Source: Bacteroidaceae bacterium (GTDB lineage Bacteria; Bacteroidota; Bacteroidia; Bacteroidales; Bacteroidaceae). From it: a stretch of 58,719 bases of DNA. Numbering within the stretch: position 1 is the stretch's first letter; every line of letters starts with the position of its first letter. The stretch spans positions 1 to 58,719 of the forward strand of contig JAGBYI010000098.1 of the NCBI GenBank assembly GCA_017628845.1, in the 5' to 3' direction. This document shows, piece by piece, positions 17,299 through 26,508 of this stretch. The position numbers were made by a program, and so were the translations under genes. The notes beneath the pieces were generated by a model. The model ran no database searches, was not told the origin of the DNA, and saw only the letters and a list, made by a program, of their open reading frames with translations.

Positions 17299-18816
17299 CT
17301 ACAACTTCACCTTCACCCCCTTGCTCTCGTTCTGCATGTGGTCAAGGGCAGTTATCACGTAGACATGCCCAAGTGCATCTTCGGGCAGATTGTAGAACGT
17401 GTTGCGTGTGATATGCACCAGTTTGGTGGCATCGTCCAGATTCTGTTTCTCTCCCTTGCGGAAGCGGTATATGGCATACCATGCAGCCTGGTCCATGGGC
17501 GTCTTGGCCTTGGGTGCTGTCCAGAAGAGCGTAGGACCGTCCTTGGTGGCTATGATGGCTGGTTTGCGTACCTTCTTGGGTGCCTTGTTGTCTATCCAGG
17601 GCATCAAAGGAGCCAGGGCCAGATGGCGATGGTACGAATCCTTGAGCATAGTGGCATAATTACCGGGATTGTCCACTACGGCCTTGGCATACCACTGGCA
17701 ACTGCCCTCCACACCGGGCAGAGAGCGCTGCAGGTCGTACTTGGCACGCATCTGATGCTCATAGGGATTGCGCAGGTCGTTGTACTTTACGGTACGTTCC
17801 ACATCCTGACCGATATACAGGTGTCTGGCACCGGCATTCTCGCTCCACCATCTTATGAGGGTTTCATAGTCGGCGGTGGGATGTCCTATCTGCCAGTATA
17901 TCTGGGGAATGTTGTAGTCCACCCATCCCTGGCGCACCCATTCAAGTACGTCGGCGTACAGGTCGTCGTAGTTCTGCAAACCGTTGGTCTCGGAACCATT
18001 GGGGTCGTTCTTCTTGTTACGGTAAATGCCGAAAGGACTTACACCGAACTTGCACCAGGGTTTGACGCTCTTGACAGATTCGTTCAACTGCTTGATGAAC
18101 TTGTTCACGTTGTCGCGTCGCCAGTCGTCGCGCGACATGCCGTTGCCATACTTCCCGTACGAAGCATCGTCGGGTATGGGAAGTCCGTTGGCAGGGTATG
18201 GATAGAAGTAGTCGTCTATGTGCAAACCGTCCACGTCGTACCTCTCTACAATGTCCATTGCCACGCGGCAGATGTAGTCGCGGTTCTCCGGCTGTCCGGG
18301 ATCAAAGAGCATGAGGCCATCGTAATGGAAGAAGCGCTCGGGGTTCTTGAAATACGGATGACTGGCAGCCAATGCCGTCGTGCCCTTCGTCTTGGCACGA
18401 TAGGGATTTATCCATGCATGGCACTCCATACCGCGACGGTGGCACTCCTCCACCATCCACGCCAAGGGGTCCCAATAGGGTTGGGGCACACGTCCTTGCT
18501 CTGCCGTCAGGTAGCGGCTCCATGGTTCCATCTTACTCTCGTACAGGGCATCAGCCTCGGCACGCACCTGAAACATGATGGCATTGATGCCGCAACGTTT
18601 CAGTTCGTCCAATTGCATGGTCAGTGTCTGCTGCATCCGCTCACGGCCGATGCCCGTCCACTGGTTGTTGACACACTGTATCCAAGCGCCGCGAAATTCG
18701 CGCTTGGGATTTAGCACCGCTTCCTTGTGCACATTCTTCTCTTTGGGGGACAGACTGCCCTCTGCCTTGCAGATTGCCGACACAAACAGTGCCGCTAATA
18801 TAATAATGTATTTCAT
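17299..18816 (-). CDS. GHL10-family glycosyl hydrolase (COG1649/YngK-like)
   Basis: This 505-aa protein has signal peptide MKYIIILAALFVSAICKA. A TIM-barrel GHL10 domain (PF02638) begins REFRGAWIQCVNNQW and continues through DELKRCGINAIMFQVRAEADALY, RGMECHAWINPYRAK, YDVDGLHIDDYFYPYP and WCKFGVSPFGIYRN. Asp/Glu residues in these strands are the likely catalytic set. A C-terminal fibronectin III-like module spans about residues 410-505. The family acts on cell-wall or polysaccharide substrates, mostly uncharacterised. It is followed by uvrA 94 bp downstream on the same strand. Confidence 0.85.
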   Translation of the reverse strand: MKYIIILAALFVSAICKAEGSLSPKEKNVHKEAVLNPKREFRGAWIQCVNNQWTGIGRERMQQTLTMQLDELKRCGINAIMFQVRAEADALYESKMEPWSRYLTAEQGRVPQPYWDPLAWMVEECHRRGMECHAWINPYRAKTKGTTALAASHPYFKNPERFFHYDGLMLFDPGQPENRDYICRVAMDIVERYDVDGLHIDDYFYPYPANGLPIPDDASYGKYGNGMSRDDWRRDNVNKFIKQLNESVKSVKPWCKFGVSPFGIYRNKKNDPNGSETNGLQNYDDLYADVLEWVRQGWVDYNIPQIYWQIGHPTADYETLIRWWSENAGARHLYIGQDVERTVKYNDLRNPYEHQMRAKYDLQRSLPGVEGSCQWYAKAVVDNPGNYATMLKDSYHRHLALAPLMPWIDNKAPKKVRKPAIIATKDGPTLFWTAPKAKTPMDQAAWYAIYRFRKGEKQNLDDATKLVHITRNTFYNLPEDALGHVYVITALDHMQNESKGVKVKL

Positions 18817-18823
18817 CAGTGTA

Positions 18824-18831
18824 CAAAGATA
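18824..18831 (-). promoter_or_regulatory. Promoter -7 box very close to the GHL10 start codon
   Basis: The minus strand reads TATCTTTG, only 7 bp from the ATG at 18816, which would give a leaderless or nearly leaderless mRNA. Confidence 0.4.
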
Positions 18832-18937
18832 GCGAAAAAAGGCCTAAGACGTATGCCACACGTAGCATTTTCCCGTCAAAAAGACTTCACCACGGCATTT
18901 TCAAGGCAAGCGAGAACCTTATTCATGATATTTTTCG

Positions 18938-18945
18938 TACATTTG
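18938..18945 (+). promoter_or_regulatory. Promoter -7 box of slyD
   Basis: TACATTTG fits TAnnTTTG, 32 bp upstream of the ATG at 18978. This supports that start over the longer open frame. Confidence 0.6.
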
Positions 18946-18977
18946 CAAAGGATTGTATAACAAAGAAACACGTATTT

Positions 18978-19544
18978 ATGGAAAATCGCAACATTAAAGT
19001 TCAGTACAAGCTCTACGCTCCCATGGGCGAGGAGAAAAAGATAGAAATGATCGAGGAAACACGCCCCGACATGCCCTTCCAGTTCATCAGCGGCATGGGC
19101 ATGGTGCTGGAGGCTCTGGAGAACAAGCTCTACCCCATGCAGGAGGGCGAAGCATTCAAGATTACCCTCAGCGAGGAAGAGGCATACGGTCCCTTCATCC
19201 CCGAGGGTGTGCAGGAAGTGCCCGTGGAGGCTTTCTTTATCGAGGGCAAGCTGGACACCGAGCATATCTATGAAGGCGCCGTTGTTCCCCTGATGAATGC
19301 CGATGGCGAGCGCTTCAACGGTACCATTGCCGAGATAAAGGAAAAGGTTGTTGTCGTTGACCTCAACCATCCCTTGGCAGGCAAGGAACTGACCTTCGAA
19401 GGCACCGTAGTAGAGAACCGCGTTGCCACCAACCAGGAAATCCAGGACTACCTCAACAGCCAGGGCGGTTGCGGTGGATGTGGCGGTTGCGGAGGCGGCG
19501 ATTGTGGCGGTTCCTGCGGCGAAGGAGGATGCTGTTGTAATTAA
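18978..19544 (+). CDS. slyD: SlyD-type FKBP peptidyl-prolyl isomerase
   Basis: This 188-aa protein reads FQFISGMGMVLEALENKLYPM and SEEEAYGPFIPEGVQEVP, the FKBP fold of SlyD split by an insert-in-flap domain (residues ~70-125), followed by DLNHPLAGKELTFEGTVV. The C-terminus is an unusual Gly-Cys tail with nine cysteines. This corresponds to the metal-binding tail of SlyD, which in E. coli is His/Cys-rich and binds nickel. It combines proline isomerisation, chaperone activity and metal handling. A family B element follows immediately. Confidence 0.9.
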   Translation: MENRNIKVQYKLYAPMGEEKKIEMIEETRPDMPFQFISGMGMVLEALENKLYPMQEGEAFKITLSEEEAYGPFIPEGVQEVPVEAFFIEGKLDTEHIYEGAVVPLMNADGERFNGTIAEIKEKVVVVDLNHPLAGKELTFEGTVVENRVATNQEIQDYLNSQGGCGGCGGCGGGDCGGSCGEGGCCCN

Positions 19545-19565
19545 AGGTGAGCGGGTGAGCGTTTT

Positions 19566-19699
19566 TATCCACCCCCTCCCCCCCTTCGGGGTACTCCCCC
19601 TGTCTCAGGGGTAGAGTCAGTTACAATAGAAACACCGCGCTAGCCAATTGTCCCTCTGAGACAGGGGGACGAGGAGCGAAGCGACGGAGGGGGTGGATA
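19566..19699 (+). mobile_element. Family B palindromic element (134 bp) between slyD and aroC
   Basis: Starts TATCCACCCCCTCC and ends GGAGGGGGTGGATA. The interior matches the minus-strand reading of the uvrA copy almost base for base, including CTTCGGGGTAC, AGAGTCAGTTACAA and CCGCGC. It ends 50 bp upstream of the aroC start. Confidence 0.75.
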
Positions 19700-19748
19700 A
19701 AATCGTCTTAGTCGTGAACGGTTAGTTTTCACATTTTCGTTTAATAAA

Positions 19749-20831
19749 GTGAACACATTTGGCAATATATTCCGCCTTACCACCTTTGGCGAAAGCCATG
19801 GCGAAGCCGTAGGCGGCGTTATTGACGGCATGCCTGCCGGCATAGAGGTGGACCTTGACTTCATCCAAGGCGAACTGGCACGCCGTCGCCCGGGACAGAG
19901 CCGTCTTACCACGGCACGCAAGGAGGAGGACCGGGTGGAACTGCTCAGCGGAGTTTTTGAGGGTCGCACCACCGGTTGCCCCATAGGCTTCATGGTAAGG
20001 AACACCAACCCACATAGTTCCGACTACGAGAACATGCGCCATGTGTTCCGTCCCTCGCATGCCGACTACACCTATGCCACCAAATACGGCATACGCGACC
20101 ATCGGGGCGGAGGACGTTCCTCGGCACGCGAAACCGTAAGCCGTGTCGTGGGCGGTGCCTTTGCCACATTGGCATTGCGCCAACTTGGCATCAGCGTCTG
20201 TGCCTATACCTCTCAGGTGGGAGACATTGCCCTGCCTGGCACATACAAGGACTATGACCTTGGGCGCATAGAGGAAAATCCAGTGCGATGCCCCGACCCC
20301 ATCACCGCCCAACGCATGGCGGACCTCATCATGGAGGTGAAGGGCAAGGGCGACACCATCGGGGGCATAATCACATGCGTGATAAAGGGGTGTCCCGTAG
20401 GACTTGGCGAACCATGCTTCGGCAAGTTGCATGCCGCCCTTGGACAGGCCATGCTCAGCATAAATGCCGTAAAGGGGTTTGAATACGGCATGGGCTTCTC
20501 CGGCATGGAGTTAAGGGGCAGTCAGCAGAACGACACCTTCATCCCCGACGGCAATGGAGGCATCACCACCCGAACCAACCGTAGCGGTGGCATACAGGGA
20601 GGCATCTCCAACGGACAGAACATCTATTTCCGCGTTGCTTTCAAACCCGTAGCCACCCTACTGATGGAACAACCTACCGTCACCGAGGACGGACAAGCCA
20701 CAACCCTGAAAGCCCGTGGACGCCACGATGCGTGCGTGCTACCACGTGCCGTTCCCGTGGTGGAGGCAATGACGGCAATGACCATACTGGACTATTATCT
20801 GCTGAATCAAGCACACACAAATAATACGTAA
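19749..20831 (+). CDS. aroC: Chorismate synthase
   Basis: This 360-aa protein begins at GTG ([18 protein letters not shown]), the invariant chorismate synthase start motif. [11 protein letters not shown], the FMN/EPSP-binding [16 protein letters not shown] and the terminal [18 protein letters not shown] are present. It eliminates phosphate from 5-enolpyruvylshikimate-3-phosphate to give chorismate for aromatic amino acids and folate, using reduced FMN. No clear promoter lies between the family B element and the GTG, so expression may read through from slyD or from the element. Confidence 0.97.
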   Translation: MNTFGNIFRLTTFGESHGEAVGGVIDGMPAGIEVDLDFIQGELARRRPGQSRLTTARKEEDRVELLSGVFEGRTTGCPIGFMVRNTNPHSSDYENMRHVFRPSHADYTYATKYGIRDHRGGGRSSARETVSRVVGGAFATLALRQLGISVCAYTSQVGDIALPGTYKDYDLGRIEENPVRCPDPITAQRMADLIMEVKGKGDTIGGIITCVIKGCPVGLGEPCFGKLHAALGQAMLSINAVKGFEYGMGFSGMELRGSQQNDTFIPDGNGGITTRTNRSGGIQGGISNGQNIYFRVAFKPVATLLMEQPTVTEDGQATTLKARGRHDACVLPRAVPVVEAMTAMTILDYYLLNQAHTNNT

Positions 20832-20857
20832 AACAGCCCTCCCGAGGGCAAAGCCTT

Positions 20858-20922
20858 GTCCTCCCGAAGACCGACCTGAGAGTATCGGGAACTCTCGCCT
20901 CGGTCTTCGGGAGGACCTTTTT
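20858..20922 (+). terminator. aroC terminator, family E palindrome
   Basis: A perfect 17-bp stem (GTCCTCCCGAAGACCGA with its complement) encloses a 25-nt loop that itself has a GAGAGT/ACTCTC pairing, followed by CTTTTT. It shares an 18-bp core (20886-20903) with the palindrome at 36709-36769. Confidence 0.8.
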
Positions 20923-21219
20923 AATACTATTTGGGCACAAATCTCTGCCTTCGCAAAACGAATGTATCGTGTTCATGAAAACACATATATATATAATAAG
21001 GTATAGCACATCGTAGCAGACATTACACAAAAATACATGTGTCAAGACATAACGACATGCTTATTGGGGAGGATTGTATGCCGTATTGCCAAGATACCCA
21101 ACACCGAGTCCTTCTTGTCAAAAAGAAATCAAAAAGATAGTTTTGCTTGCATTTTCACGAAGTTTGTGGGCGAAGACAACTTTTTCTTTCATTTTGTTGC
21201 AAGAATACAAGATTTATGT

Positions 21220-21227
21220 TAACTTTG
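21220..21227 (+). promoter_or_regulatory. Promoter of gdhA
   Basis: TAACTTTG, with TTG at 21197-21199 20 bp upstream. The ~45-nt leader is A-rich. Confidence 0.7.
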
Positions 21228-21274
21228 CGCCAAATTAAAATTAACACTAACAAAAACAAATAAAAGCAAGCGAT

Positions 21275-22612
21275 ATGGACGCAATTAAGGTATTAGAAGA
21301 TTTGAAAAGACGTTTCCCCAACGAGCCCGAGTACCATCAGGCTGTGGAGGAAGTTCTTGCAACAATTGAAGAGGAGTACAACAAGCACCCCGAGTTTGAC
21401 AAGGCCAACCTGATAGAGCGCCTTTGCATCCCCGACAGAGTATATCAGTTCCGTGTTACATGGATGGACGACAAGGGCCAGATTCAGACCAACATGGGCT
21501 ACCGTGTTCAGCACAACAACGCCATCGGTCCCTACAAGGGCGGTATCCGTTTCCACAAGTCTGTGAACCTGGGCATCCTGAAGTTCCTGGCTTTCGAGCA
21601 GACTTTCAAGAACAGTCTCACCACCCTGCCCATGGGTGGCGGCAAGGGCGGTTCCGACTTCAGCCCCCGCGGCAAGTCAAACGCCGAGGTTATGCGCTTC
21701 TGCCAGGCCTTCATGCTGGAACTGACACGCCACATCGGTCCCGACGTGGACGTACCTGCAGGTGATATCGGCGTAGGCGGCCGCGAGGTTGGCTACATGT
21801 TTGGCATGTACAAGAAACTGACCCACGAGTTCACCGGCACATTCACCGGCAAGGGTCGCGAGTTCGGCGGTTCACTGGTTCGCCCCGAGGCAACAGGTTA
21901 TGGCAACGTGTACTTCCTGCAGGAAATGCTCAAGACCAAGGGCGATAGCGTAGCAGGCAAGAAGGTGCTCATCTCCGGTGCCGGCAACGTGGCCCAGTAC
22001 ACCGCAGAGAAGGTGCTCCAGCTGGGCGGCCAGGTTATGACCATGTCCGACTCCGACGGTTACATCTACGACCCCGAAGGCATCGACCGCGAGAAACTGG
22101 ACTTCATCATGGAACTGAAGAACGTGTACCGTGGACGTATCAAGGAATATGTTGACCGCTATCCCAATGCCAAGTATGTGGCTGGCGAGCGTCCCTGGGG
22201 CGAGAAGGGCGACATTGCTCTGCCCTCTGCTACACAGAACGAGCTGAACGAGGAGCAGGCACAGGCCCTGGTGGCAAACGGTGTCATCGCCGTGAGCGAG
22301 GGTGCCAACATGCCCTCAACACCCGGTGCTATCCGTGTGTTCCAGGAGGCCAAGATCCTGTACGCTCCCGGTAAGGCAAGCAACGCTGGCGGTGTATCTG
22401 TGAGCGGTCTGGAAATGTCTCAGAACTCTGGCCGTATCTCATGGTCAAGCGAGGAGGTGGACAACAAGCTGCACTGGATCATGGAGAACATCCACGAGAA
22501 CTGCGTGAAGTACGGCACCGAGGCCGACGGCTACGTGAACTACGTGAAGGGTGCCAACGTGGCTGGCTTCATGAAGGTTGCCAAGGCTATGATGGCTCAG
22601 GGCGTGGTGTAA
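21275..22612 (+). CDS. gdhA: NADP-specific glutamate dehydrogenase
   Basis: This 445-aa protein has the usual length of hexameric GDH. Substrate-binding residues appear in GYRVQHNNAIGPYKGGIRFH and the catalytic-lysine region PMGGGKGGSDF. The Rossmann domain starts KVLISGAGNVAQYTAEKV, and SEGANMPSTPGA is conserved. It interconverts 2-oxoglutarate plus ammonia with glutamate, the main ammonia-assimilation route in many Bacteroidales, and feeds the arginine and proline genes further along the window. Codon use is strongly biased to C/G endings, suggesting high expression. Confidence 0.96.
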   Translation: MDAIKVLEDLKRRFPNEPEYHQAVEEVLATIEEEYNKHPEFDKANLIERLCIPDRVYQFRVTWMDDKGQIQTNMGYRVQHNNAIGPYKGGIRFHKSVNLGILKFLAFEQTFKNSLTTLPMGGGKGGSDFSPRGKSNAEVMRFCQAFMLELTRHIGPDVDVPAGDIGVGGREVGYMFGMYKKLTHEFTGTFTGKGREFGGSLVRPEATGYGNVYFLQEMLKTKGDSVAGKKVLISGAGNVAQYTAEKVLQLGGQVMTMSDSDGYIYDPEGIDREKLDFIMELKNVYRGRIKEYVDRYPNAKYVAGERPWGEKGDIALPSATQNELNEEQAQALVANGVIAVSEGANMPSTPGAIRVFQEAKILYAPGKASNAGGVSVSGLEMSQNSGRISWSSEEVDNKLHWIMENIHENCVKYGTEADGYVNYVKGANVAGFMKVAKAMMAQGVV

Positions 22613-22615
22613 AGA

Positions 22616-22710
22616 TTAACGTTGAAAGTTGAAAGTTTAACGTTGACTTGCGTAGCTTGATGAGCATGCGAATAATGTTGAACGATTAACGTTGACTATA
22701 CGAAAGTTAA
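22616..22710. repeat. Degenerate AACGTTGA/AAGTT short repeats after gdhA
   Basis: Several imperfect copies of an AACGTTGAAAGTT-like unit lead directly into a family A element. The same motif flanks family A copies at 50954 and 54967. Confidence 0.5.
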
Positions 22711-22713
22711 CAG

Positions 22714-22789
22714 TAGGGACGCTGCGTGCAGCGTCCGAGCAAAAACAACAAATAATTGAGATAGGGACGCTGGCCGGCGTCCCTATCTC
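22714..22789. repeat. Family A palindromic element 1
   Basis: The left arm is TAGGGACGCTGCGTGCAGCG plus TCCG. The right arm is itself a 13-bp inverted repeat, GAGATAGGGACGC around TGGCCG. It sits between the convergent gdhA and pnuT ends. A separate GC-rich hairpin, CAGCCCCCG...CGGGGGCTG, is at 22855-22888. Nothing else was recognised in 22790-23068. Confidence 0.8.
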
Positions 22790-23068
22790 ATACCCTTCAA
22801 CCTTAGTCTCCACGATTGGGAGAACTGAGATAGGCCTGAACCCTTCAACAAATACAGCCCCCGGAAGCCTAATGACTTTCGGGGGCTGCTATTACATCAA
22901 CGCACATGATTCAAACTATACCATACAAAGGGGGAAGGACTACAGAACGAAGAGAATATGAGACGAGAGGCTTTGCGTCGTGAAGTGTAGGGTGTAGCGT
23001 CGTGAGATGTGAGGTGCGAGTGTTAACCCATCCTCCCCTGAATGGCGTCACGGTTCAATATTGACACA

Positions 23069-23662
23069 CTACAGTTCTGTTTCCTTCATCATCTTGCGCC
23101 AGCGGAGATAGCCGAGGACGGCAAAGACGGTATAGGCAACGTGGATGCCGGCCTTGAAGGGAAGTCCCTTGTAGGCGAGCAGGTAGACATCGATGATGTT
23201 CACCACGAACCATAGCCACCACTGCTGCAGATACTTCTTTGCCATGGCCCACATTGCCACTATGGAGATGGCATTGGTGAGGGCATCCTGCACCGGCACG
23301 GTGGAGTTGGTATACCTGTCCAAGAACCACCACGTACTGCCCCATATCAGCAGGAATGCCACGCCAAGCCACATAGCAACACGCAGGGGCATGGAGGTAA
23401 TGGCAAGGACCTCCTTGCCACTGGAGGTTTTCACTCGCTTGCCATAGCCGGGCATTGTCCATAGGAACAGACCATAGAAGGCTGCCAGCAGGTAGTAGAC
23501 GGAGATGGTCATGTCGCCATACAGACCTACCTCATAGTAAAGATACACGTCGATAGCCGGCATGATGATGCCTGCCACCCACACCATCCAGTGGGCACGA
23601 TACTCCCACCAGAGATAAAGGATTCCCAGAAGGGAAACAAAGAAATCAAGATATTGTACCAT
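23069..23662 (-). CDS. pnuT: PnuC-family transporter, probably thiamine (PnuT)
   Basis: This 197-aa protein has seven to eight membrane segments and the PnuC features WWEYRAHWMVWVAGII, the internal WxxW-type stretch QQWWLWFVVNIIDVYL and a basic C-terminus RWRKMMKET. PnuC proteins move nicotinamide riboside. The gene lies downstream of a TonB receptor that is under a TPP riboswitch, the arrangement described for Bacteroidetes PnuT thiamine transporters, so thiamine is the more likely substrate. The 275-bp gap to the receptor gene is occupied by a family C element. Confidence 0.87.
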   Translation of the reverse strand: MVQYLDFFVSLLGILYLWWEYRAHWMVWVAGIIMPAIDVYLYYEVGLYGDMTISVYYLLAAFYGLFLWTMPGYGKRVKTSSGKEVLAITSMPLRVAMWLGVAFLLIWGSTWWFLDRYTNSTVPVQDALTNAISIVAMWAMAKKYLQQWWLWFVVNIIDVYLLAYKGLPFKAGIHVAYTVFAVLGYLRWRKMMKETEL

Positions 23663-23700
23663 AGTTGACCAATCGAACCCAGCAGACCCAGCGGACCAGC

Positions 23701-23929
23701 GGACCCACCCCCTTGCCCCTCCCTATATGGAGGGGAGTAGGATGTACTGCTATTAGGAGAATTTGTTTAGTGAACACGGCATGACGTGTCCGTTTAATGT
23801 TTTACTATGTTATATGTTTCGGACTCTTCATGCCGAGTCCCTACGAGTATAGACAAATGCCAATCGAAACCACTCCCTCCCCTTGCGGGAGGGTTGGGGA
23901 GGGGTCCGTTGAGGGTTGGGGGAGGGTCC
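23701..23929. repeat. Family C palindromic element 1, with a family A-like pair nested inside
   Basis: Outer ends are GGACCCACCCCC and GGGGGAGGGTCC. Inner C arms are CCCCTCC...GGAGGGGAGTA and CACTCCCTCCCC...GGGAGGG. At about 23768-23850 lies a diverged A-type pair ending CGGACTC...GAGTCCCTA. It fills the gap between the receptor gene and pnuT. Confidence 0.65.
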
Positions 23930-23937
23930 GTTATGGT

Positions 23938-26304
23938 CTAAAATCTCAACGTCACATGCCCCATCATATTGAATCCTGCCGAGGGAGTGTAGCCAATCTG
24001 ATAGTAGCGGTTGTCTTCGGTGAAGCCATAATCGGGAACAACACTGCTGTACACCCAGCCGCTTTGTGCAAAGTGACTGTCGAATATATTGTTCAGGTCC
24101 AGACCGAAGACCACCTGCTTCAGGCGGGCATTGTTCTTCTTGGGATTGAGAGTATAGCTCAGGCGCACGGCAGTAGTGCTGTATTGAGGCAGGGAGCGGT
24201 CCAGGCATTGGGTGTTGTCCAGATACTGACGGCTGACAAAGTTGGTGTGCCATACTGCCTTCAGTCCCTGCCAACGGAAAGTTGCTATACCGTTGAGCAC
24301 CACGGAGGGCGAGAATGCCAGGGTGGAGTTGTCGTAGTGCTTCACCTGGAAGGACTCGTCCCAGTCGTAACTTACATGCTCGTCGAAGGAGAGTATGCGG
24401 TTGCGGCTGAAGGCACCGTTCACATCCAGCGATAGCCACTTCCATGGCGAATAGCCGGCACTCACCTCTATGCCCATGCGGTAGGAGTCCTCAATGTTTG
24501 TGGTCAGCGCCTCGCCTATGTCGCTCAGTTCGCCCGTCTGCACCAACTGGTCCTTGTAGCCCATATAGTACAGGCCAGCACTGACATACCAGTTCTTGGC
24601 ATCGTAGGAGTAGCCCACCTCCACATCGTGCAGACGCTCGGCACGCGGTGCACCGCTTTGGCCATTGTCGGTAAAGTTGTTGCGCTCTGGTTCTCTGGAA
24701 CTCATAGCATAGCTGGCATAGGCACGATGTCCGCCCTTGTGCCAGGCAAAGCCAGCCTTGGGATTCACGAAATTGTATGTCACATCCACATTGAGCGGCT
24801 GCGCCTGATACATGCCGTTGGCATCCTTCTGGAACTTGTCGTTGTAGCCATCGGTACGGAAGCCCACATGGCGGTACTGCACATCGGCAAAGGCATCCCA
24901 CTGGTCGGAGAGGTGATAGGTGGCCTTGGCAAAGACGGACAGGTCGGTCTTCCATGCATCACTGTCGTAATACTGATACTTGCCACCCGATGTGGGGATA
25001 TAGTGCTGACGAAGGTCCTCGTTGCTGATGTATGTCAGGTATCCGAAGTGGTTGCCCGTAAAGCCCTGTGCAGACAGGCCCATGATCACATCCCAACGCT
25101 TGTCCTTGTAGTTGGCATTCAGGTTCACGCCATAGGTGTGCTGGGCCAGTCCCTTCTGTCGCACGAAGTCGCTACGGCTGCTGCCGTCCTGCGGCACGTA
25201 GTTCAGACCGAACTTGCTTCCTGCCTTGTTCTGGTAGCGGAACTCGTCGTAATAGCCATAGCCATAGGTGTATCGCAGAGCAGCCGTGGTGCTCCAGTGG
25301 TCGTTTATGCGCCAAGCAGCAGACAGGATATTGTGGTTCTGCCAGAAGTTGTCCGTGGTACGGTCCCACAGGCTGCCGTCCACCTTGGCATAGCGCTCTG
25401 TCTTCCATGCCGTAGGGTCGTCCCAGTCCTCTATGAAACGCTCGTACAGACTATTGAACCGTCCCAGTCCCATGCGGTAGAGGTCTTCATAGGTCTTCAC
25501 CCCTCCATAGGCATTCAGGCTGTAGTCATCATTGCCTGCCGTGACACCGTTCCATGCCTGGCCGGTACTTTCAAAGTTGCCCAGGTTCCTGTATTTCAGC
25601 ACCAGGCGGCTGTCCTCGCTCAGCCATGCCACACCGGCCGTATAACTGCCACTCTTGCCATGTGTGCCGTGCAGGTAACCGTCGGTCTGTGTCTGATGAT
25701 AGGCGCCGTCCACCACCCAATGCTTGCCCAAAAGGCCCGTGGAGAACTGGCCACCGGCACGCCATGTATTGTAACTGCCGTAGCTGCCCGTCACCTCCAG
25801 CATGGGGTCCATCTGTGGCAACCGGGTCTGCATGGCAATGCTGCCTCCGAAGGCGCCGTCGCCATTGCTGCTGCTGCCCACACCGCGCTGTATCTGCACA
25901 CTGCCCAGCAGTGAGGCATAGGAATTCATGTTTGCCCAGAACACGCACTGGTCCTCGGGCGAATTGAGCGAAATGCCGTCTATAGTAACGTTCACACGGC
26001 TGCCGGCACTTCCTCGCATACGCATGTACACCGTGCCTGTGCCCAGTCCGTTCTCGCTCCATGCCACCACACCCGGGGTGCGTGCAAACAGATAGGGTAA
26101 CTCCTGACCGCTGGTGGAAAACTCCTGCAACTCCTTCTTGCTGATTCTGCTCACGGCAAAGGGCGCACCTTTGGGGGCACTTACCGCCTTCACCACTACC
26201 TCACTCAACTCTGCCACACGTGCAGAATCTCTCTCACTCTCCTGGGCACTGCTCATGCCCGCCACACCTGCCAAGGCAAGTACGGCAAGAAACTTTCCTT
26301 TCAT
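23938..26304 (-). CDS. TonB-dependent outer-membrane receptor, probably for thiamine
   Basis: This 788-aa protein has signal peptide MKGKFLAVLALAGVAGMSSA. A plug domain follows (residues ~30-150: LSEVVVKAV, ELPYLFARTPGVVAWSENG, VYMRMRGSAGSRVNVTIDGI, VQIQRGVGSSSNGDGAFGGS). A 22-strand barrel ends at a terminal Phe (MGHVTLRF). It would capture a ligand at the outer membrane using TonB energy. The TPP riboswitch upstream and PnuT downstream point to thiamine or a thiamine phosphate. No carboxypeptidase-like domain precedes the plug. Confidence 0.93.
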   Translation of the reverse strand: MKGKFLAVLALAGVAGMSSAQESERDSARVAELSEVVVKAVSAPKGAPFAVSRISKKELQEFSTSGQELPYLFARTPGVVAWSENGLGTGTVYMRMRGSAGSRVNVTIDGISLNSPEDQCVFWANMNSYASLLGSVQIQRGVGSSSNGDGAFGGSIAMQTRLPQMDPMLEVTGSYGSYNTWRAGGQFSTGLLGKHWVVDGAYHQTQTDGYLHGTHGKSGSYTAGVAWLSEDSRLVLKYRNLGNFESTGQAWNGVTAGNDDYSLNAYGGVKTYEDLYRMGLGRFNSLYERFIEDWDDPTAWKTERYAKVDGSLWDRTTDNFWQNHNILSAAWRINDHWSTTAALRYTYGYGYYDEFRYQNKAGSKFGLNYVPQDGSSRSDFVRQKGLAQHTYGVNLNANYKDKRWDVIMGLSAQGFTGNHFGYLTYISNEDLRQHYIPTSGGKYQYYDSDAWKTDLSVFAKATYHLSDQWDAFADVQYRHVGFRTDGYNDKFQKDANGMYQAQPLNVDVTYNFVNPKAGFAWHKGGHRAYASYAMSSREPERNNFTDNGQSGAPRAERLHDVEVGYSYDAKNWYVSAGLYYMGYKDQLVQTGELSDIGEALTTNIEDSYRMGIEVSAGYSPWKWLSLDVNGAFSRNRILSFDEHVSYDWDESFQVKHYDNSTLAFSPSVVLNGIATFRWQGLKAVWHTNFVSRQYLDNTQCLDRSLPQYSTTAVRLSYTLNPKKNNARLKQVVFGLDLNNIFDSHFAQSGWVYSSVVPDYGFTEDNRYYQIGYTPSAGFNMMGHVTLRF

Positions 26305-26406
26305 AGGAATCCTTTCTTCTCTTCGTTCGTAATCACCGTTACGAATTACTGGTTGGAAAATTGGCCCGTTCCCTATACCTTATTTATATATAAGGGAACC
26401 AACCGT

Positions 26407-26495
26407 TCATACTCTCTACGCCGGCACTACCCGGTTCAGATCATTTGAGGGTATATTCTCAGCAAGGCCAATATCGGCCATGCACCCCTGATGAC
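26407..26495 (-). promoter_or_regulatory. TPP (THI-box) riboswitch
   Basis: The minus strand reads CAGGGGTGC, then GCTGAGAATATACCC, then GATCTGAACCGGGTAGTGCC followed by GGCG. These are the conserved THI-box blocks in the right order and spacing. It begins at the predicted transcription start and lies ~100 nt upstream of the receptor ATG. The downstream GTTCCCT/AGGGAAC hairpin (near 26370-26400) and TTCGTAA/TTACGAA hairpin near the start codon may form the expression platform; no U-tract terminator is evident. Confidence 0.9.
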
Positions 26496-26500
26496 GCCGA

Positions 26501-26508
26501 CAAAGGTA
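26501..26508 (-). promoter_or_regulatory. Promoter -7 box of the thiamine operon
   Basis: The minus strand reads TACCTTTG, immediately before the riboswitch. Confidence 0.65.
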
